A program made the translations under genes and the position numbers. Below, in pieces: positions 59,390-64,000 of a stretch of DNA of 64,000 nucleotides; position 1 is the stretch's first letter; the number at the start of each line of letters is the position of its first letter. This DNA comes from Cymbidium sinense (taxonomy: Eukaryota > Streptophyta > Magnoliopsida > Asparagales > Orchidaceae), in contig CM038215.1 in NCBI GenBank assembly GCA_021442155.1, forward strand, positions 6,534,976 through 6,598,975. The letters are read 5' to 3'. The notes below the pieces were generated by a model. It made no database searches. It was not told the DNA's origin and saw only the letters and a list, made by a program, of their open reading frames with translations.

Positions 59390-61190
59390 AGTAAGTCACT
59401 TTGACCCCTTTTTCGTCATTCATATCACCTATAAGGTGGGAGCAAGCCCTTTTTGGCACCTTTCTTATACATGACTTGAGATGGGAGAAAACCATTTGTG
59501 GCACCTTTCTCATGTCCTATGGGTTTAGAGTAAGCCTTCGTGCACCATTCCCATGAAAAACTATCTTTGTAGGTTTGAGCAAGCCCTTCATGGCACCATT
59601 CCTACTTTCCATAGGTTTTGAGCAAGCCCTTTGTGGTACCATTCCTATTGTGTACATGATTGGATCAAGTCATTGTGACTGCTTTCATGTTACACATGCT
59701 ATTTAGATTGGATTAAGTCTTTCTGACCCCTTTCTAATAGACAGAAAGATGTAAGTCCCTTACTCAGCATTCTTTCTAAACATCAAGGAGTAAGTCCCCT
59801 AGTCGGCATCCTACTTTTATGTACATGATTGGATCAAGTCATTGTGACCCCTTTCATGTTACACTAGCTATTTAGATTGTATCAAGTCTTTAGGACCCCT
59901 TTCTAATAGCCAGAAAGATATAAGTCCCCTAGTCAGAATTCTTTCTAAACACTCATGAGTAAGTCCCCTAGATGACATATTACTATTGTGTACATTATTA
60001 GATCAAGTCATTGTGACCCCTTTCATGTTACACAGGCTATTTAGATTGGATCAAGTCTTTATGACCCTTTCCACTTGAAAAGATGTAAGTCCCTTAGTAT
60101 TCTTTCTAAACATCCAAAGTAAGGCATCCTACTATGTGTACATGATTGGATCAAGTCATTGTGACCCCGTTCATGTTACACAGGCTATTTAGATTGCTTC
60201 AAGTCTTTATGACACCTTTTTAATAGCCAAAAAAGGTAAATCCCTTAGTTAGCATTTTTTCTAAACATCTAGTAGTAAGTCCCCCAGTTGGCATCCTATT
60301 TTGAGGATTGGATCTTGTCTTTAAGGACCCCTCTCCTCTTTTTAGCTAATTAGGATGGATCATGCCTTTAACGACCCCATCTTATTAAATAATCAGAAAG
60401 AAGTAAGTCCCCAGTCAGCATTCTTTCTAGAAAGAAGTAAGTTCCCTAGTCGACATTCTTTCTAATCAATTAAGAGTAAGTCCCCCACTCGGCATCTTAC
60501 ATAAGTGTAAGTCCCCCAGTTAGCATCTTATTTTGAGGATTGGATCATGTCTTTAAAGACCCATTTCCTCTCTTTAGTTAATTAAGATGGATTATGCCCT
60601 TAACAACCTTATCTTATTAGCTAATCACATTAGAGTAAGTCCCCAGTAGGCATCTTATTTTGAGGATTGGATCATGTCTTTAAGGACCCCTTTTCTCTTT
60701 TCAGCTAATTATGATAGATCATGCCCTTAATGACCCCATCTTATTAGCTAATCAAAAAGATGTAAGTCCCCAGTCGGCATTCTTTCTAATAAAAAAGAAG
60801 TAAGTTCCCTAGTCAACATTCTTTCTAACCAAATAAGAGTAAGTTCCCTAGTTAGCTTCCTATTCAAATTTCTATAGAATGGAACCAAGCCATTGAAGGC
60901 CCCATTTCTTTGGACTACTCAAAATAGATTAAGTCCATGTGACCCATATTTAGTAGTCAAAGTTGCATTAGGATCAAGCATTTCAATCCTCTTGTCCCTA
61001 GCATAGCTTTTGAGGATTGGATCATGTCTTTAAAGACCCCTCTCCTCTCTTTAGCTAACTAGGATGGACCATGCCCTTAATGGCACCATCTTATTAGCTA
61101 ATTACATGGATCACTACTATTCTATTTTAGGAGTAAGTCCCTTTGAGCATAGTGATTGCATTGGGAATTGATCATTCTTTGATTCCATTC
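59390..61190 (+). repeat. Tandem repeats in the 3' untranslated region of the nested element
   Basis: Two related subfamilies. The first has CATGATTGGATCAAGTCATT at about 59655, 59825, 59993 and 60140 (period about 150-170 bp), each with GTAAGTCCCCTAGTCGGCAT. The second has TTGAGGATTGGATCATGTCT at about 60302, 60534, 60659 and 61010. Earlier, 59400-59650 has GAGCAAGCCCTTTGTGGCAC-type words with a period near 65 bp. The words GTAAGTCCC and TTTCTAATAG link all parts. Tat-type elements often carry such repeats before the right LTR. Confidence 0.85.
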
Positions 61191-61396
61191 TATTCATCCT
61201 AGATCTTAATGAAGTTAAGTTTCTAGGAATGAATCACACCTCCAAAGCAAAGATAGGTATACATATACATATCTTTCATAATCAAAACCTAAACAGAAAT
61301 TCAAATCAAAAATCAAAATCATGAATTGGGACCCCAAGTCTATGCCTATATATTGATCAATGGTCACCAATATGTGTATGTATGATCCACTACACA

Positions 61397-61409
61397 TATT
61401 GGGGTCCAA
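61397..61409 (+). other. Possible polypurine tract before the right LTR
   Basis: TATTGGGGTCCAA stands directly before TGTTGACC. The G-run fits a short plant PPT core but the following TCC does not; weak. Confidence 0.35.
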
Positions 61410-64000
61410 TGTTGACCTCATTTTTTGGAAGAGGTCATTTTAGCAATGAGAAGATCTTAAGTTCAAATAGAAATTTTCTAATTCAATATCCAAGTCATTA
61501 TGCTTAGTAACTTAGGAAATGCATTTTGAGCTAAATCCAATCTACTTAGTTTGATGCAAAACCAAGTCAAATATCCAACATAAATTAAATCAAGTAAATC
61601 AATGAAAAAATGGAAGTTCAAAGTCAAACCTAAAGTCAACTCTAGTCAACCTAGATTGACTTAAGTGCCCAATTGGTCAAAAGTCAACTAAAATTTGACC
61701 AAATTAAATCATCAAAAATATTTCAAATGATCAAATAAATATGTTTGATCACAATAACAAAGAAAATTGAGTCCATTGTGGCCTATATTAGGTAAGTTAA
61801 ATTCCTTAAATCAAAATAACCTAAATAGGCTACATTAAAATCAAACCCAAGGAAAAGTCAAATCACTTTCAACCAATGCATATGGGATGGAGACTAATCA
61901 TCTTAAGTCTTGCTAATGAGGGCATTAAGTGCTAATTAATCTCTTTAGCTAAGCCACTTAAAGAACTAAATGAGTAAACCCAAAATGATTTAAAAAAATT
62001 ACCAATGGAAGGAAAATCCATTTTCCTTTCCCTATCTTCCCACCTCTTCAGCCTAGACACTTGTAAGGCAGAGAGGGGATCTAACAAGCTTCAAGCTCTC
62101 TTCATGCCCTTAGCGACCAAGGATTAGCCAAAAAAGTGCTTTAAAGCTCTTACATAGCAAAACATAGATACACTCTTCCCCAGGAGGTGAAGTTCCCTTC
62201 ACCTTCATACATCAAACTAAATCCAAATGAAAGCTCTTCCCCCCCATGTGTCCTTAACCATTGCAAACCACCAAAGCTAAAATTTTCAAGCCAAGGGTTG
62301 GTCTAGGGATCAATCGATGTGGAATTAACCCAATTCCTTTGGCAAGCAAGTTTGATTTGAGGTTCTGAAGCTCTAGAATCAATTCCAAAGCCAATCGTCT
62401 AATGAATTGAGGTATTCCATTAACGAGTTTGAGTTTTTCCTTAAGGAATTCATTTGTGGTCATTTTCAAAGAAAATGTGAGCTTCATTAGACTGGAAGCC
62501 TAGGCTTGTTTGTTCATTAGGCTGGATGTTAGGGCATTCTTTCTAGATTTAACACTATTTTTTTGCAAGGGGTTCTGTTAAAGGGATCACTGCAATAAAT
62601 AAATCATAAAATTTTTGTTTACTTGCAAGTGCTAAAAATCCTTTAACATAGTTCATAAAATAGGTGGGCCTAGCAAGCAACTAATGCTAAGCTGTATGTT
62701 TGTGAAATATAAACTACTTTTATTGTCTTTGTGTATTTCTTAATGTCTATTTTGCTGGGTGTAGGATTTCTTTTAAATTTTAAATGTAAATTTGAGCATA
62801 GAATTAGGTTAGGATCTATGGGGTCTAGGATTAGCAGAAGCTGACCCAACCAGGAGATGGTGTAGTGGTCCCTTGTGGGGCTCGATGGATGTCCCTAAAG
62901 AAGGAGACTTTCCTGAAAAAGAAGGCCCAAAGATCTAAACTTGTAGTTCTAGGCTGGGTTGTATAAGGGCAGAACTCAGCTACCCATGATTCTTTCTTCT
63001 GGGGTGTATAGCGGTACCCAGCCGAATCAGCCTTTTTCTTATATAATTAAATTTGGATTGATTTATTTTGGGTGTGCAATAAAAACAACATGCTTTTTCT
63101 AGGTTTCTTTCTATGCTATGTCTGTGCTATGATGTATTCCTGGACATAGTCTTATAGGATAAACTAAATTTTTTACCCAACTAAATCAATCAAAACATAA
63201 AAATAAATGCAATTAATAATCTTCATATAAAAGCCTTGGCATAAAAGCAAGATAAAATATGTAGCAATCCCTTAGCTAGATGTTTTAACATAATGCATAA
63301 ATTATATTATTTCACTCTTGATTAAGGAAGGGCTTCCATCTTTGCCAGAGAACTTGGGCTTGACCTTTGAGAGCCAATGATGAAATAACACCTTATTCTA
63401 TTCTAATTTGGCCCATAACCTTTTTCTAATTGCATCATTAGGCATAAATTACATTCCTATGGCCTAAATGAATCTTGAGTCAAAATTCATAAAACCTAGA
63501 AAATATGCATTAGTTAGATGCATCCTCATGCCCTACATGATCTTAGGGATTAGGGAGTGAGTCTAGTTTCATAGATTTCTTTCATAAAAATGTAATAGCT
63601 CAGCCATCTTCCATTCATGTGACCTAACTACATAAATTTAAAATACACTTTGGTGGTGTTAGCTGGTAGCCTTCTCCAGGAAGGTTGTTAGTCTAGAAGA
63701 GTGAGGAATAGGCTAGTTCTGTCAGGTGAGGAGAATGGCCAATGATTTCTAAGGATAGAACTAGGTCGAGCATCTGATATGTGTTAGAAGCTCCTATAGA
63801 CTAGGTTCTGAAGCATCCTTTTTAGAAATAAATCTTCAACCCTAGGCATTTCTACAATCTTGTGCTGCTAGAATCTAAGCCCAAGATTTCTAAGAAAATG
63901 ACAACTAAAAATCTTAAATTAAATCCCAAATTTGAAGTCCAATCATAGGATAGTTGAAATGTCTACTAGTATCCTAGTATCAATAGGCATTTCATACTCA
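61410..64000 (+). repeat. Right LTR of the nested element, deleted and cut by the window end
   Basis: Starts TGTTGACC and follows the left LTR up to about 62486. It then jumps to the equivalent of 52453 (TAGACTGGAAGCCTAGGCTT), so about 1.56 kb of the left LTR is missing. From there it follows to 64000, equivalent to about 53985, so some 350-400 bp of LTR lie outside the window. The two LTRs differ at many single bases and small indels, so the insertion is not recent. An open frame at 62254-62487 on the minus strand is accidental. Confidence 0.88.

Larger units (their letters stand above)
54335..61409 (+). mobile_element. Interior of the nested Tat-like element
   Basis: 7.1 kb between the two LTRs. 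Coding remnants on the plus strand are scarce: a protease site near 56274, RT traces near 57960-58185. 54360-56200 should hold gag but I recognise nothing there. Open frames on the minus strand (54744-54959, 55752-56027, 57059-57494) run against the element and look accidental. 58190-59380 holds no recognisable domain. Tandem repeats fill the last 1.8 kb. The element has lost far more coding signal than LTR similarity, so it may have been a non-autonomous derivative when it inserted. Confidence 0.75.

Noticed and set aside
59390..61190. CRISPR-like array because of regularly returning words
   Set aside because: Spacers are themselves similar to one another, the periods vary, and the place is the 3' region of a plant retroelement.
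1..64000. tRNA or rRNA genes
   Set aside because: No cloverleaf-like box A/box B pair or conserved rRNA core was recognised by eye; a covariance-model scan was not possible.

Overview
The window looks like gene-free repeat DNA from a large nuclear plant genome. Evidence: kilobases of degenerate plant-type telomere motif (CCCTAAA/TTTAGGG), plant Tat-like Ty3/gypsy retroelements, a plant LINE with a DUF4283-like ORF1, RTE-type non-LTR elements, and pieces of a plant glycine-rich RNA-binding protein (GRP) gene. I see no intact protein-coding gene, tRNA, rRNA, CRISPR array or bacterial feature. A gymnosperm or other large-genome seed plant would fit the long internal telomere-like arrays, but the sequence does not settle this.

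Layout. 1-1930: minus-strand fragment (RT, RNase H, second RNase H) of a Tat-like element. 1931-18942: telomere-derived array, broken by five copies of a GRP 3' end and three RTE pieces; its polarity is reversed between about 2.58 and 5.86 kb. 18943-31667: retroelement block, made of about 350-bp diverged repeats, irregular repeats, a degenerate minus-strand Tat pol (INT-aRNH-RNH-RT-PR read left to right, 22980-27480) and an AT-rich LTR-like stretch. 31668-45127: second telomere-derived array with four more GRP pieces, all plus strand. 45128-49829: LINE with ORF1 and ORF2 remnants. 49830-64000: an LTR retroelement nested in the LINE, with a 4.5-kb left LTR, a 7.1-kb decayed interior, tandem repeats before the right LTR, and a right LTR carrying a 1.56-kb deletion and cut by the window end.

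The most unusual system is the telomere-derived array. It is not random decayed telomere. Units of roughly 0.9-2.1 kb repeat the same internal order: a CCCTAAA block, then a long AT-rich CCTAAA/CTAAAATAAA part, then a non-telomeric mark (close to CAGTTTACTTAATT plus an A-run), then CCCTAAA again. Inside some CCCTAAA blocks sits the same about 450-bp GRP mRNA 3' end (last part of the RRM, glycine-rich tail, stop, 3'UTR, A-run), always in the same polarity relative to CCCTAAA and usually with the same 5' breakpoint. This suggests one retrocopied or captured host-gene 3' end that was amplified as part of a telomere-derived satellite.

All readings come from eye inspection of the sequence and short mental translations; percentages of identity, dating and database matches were not computed.
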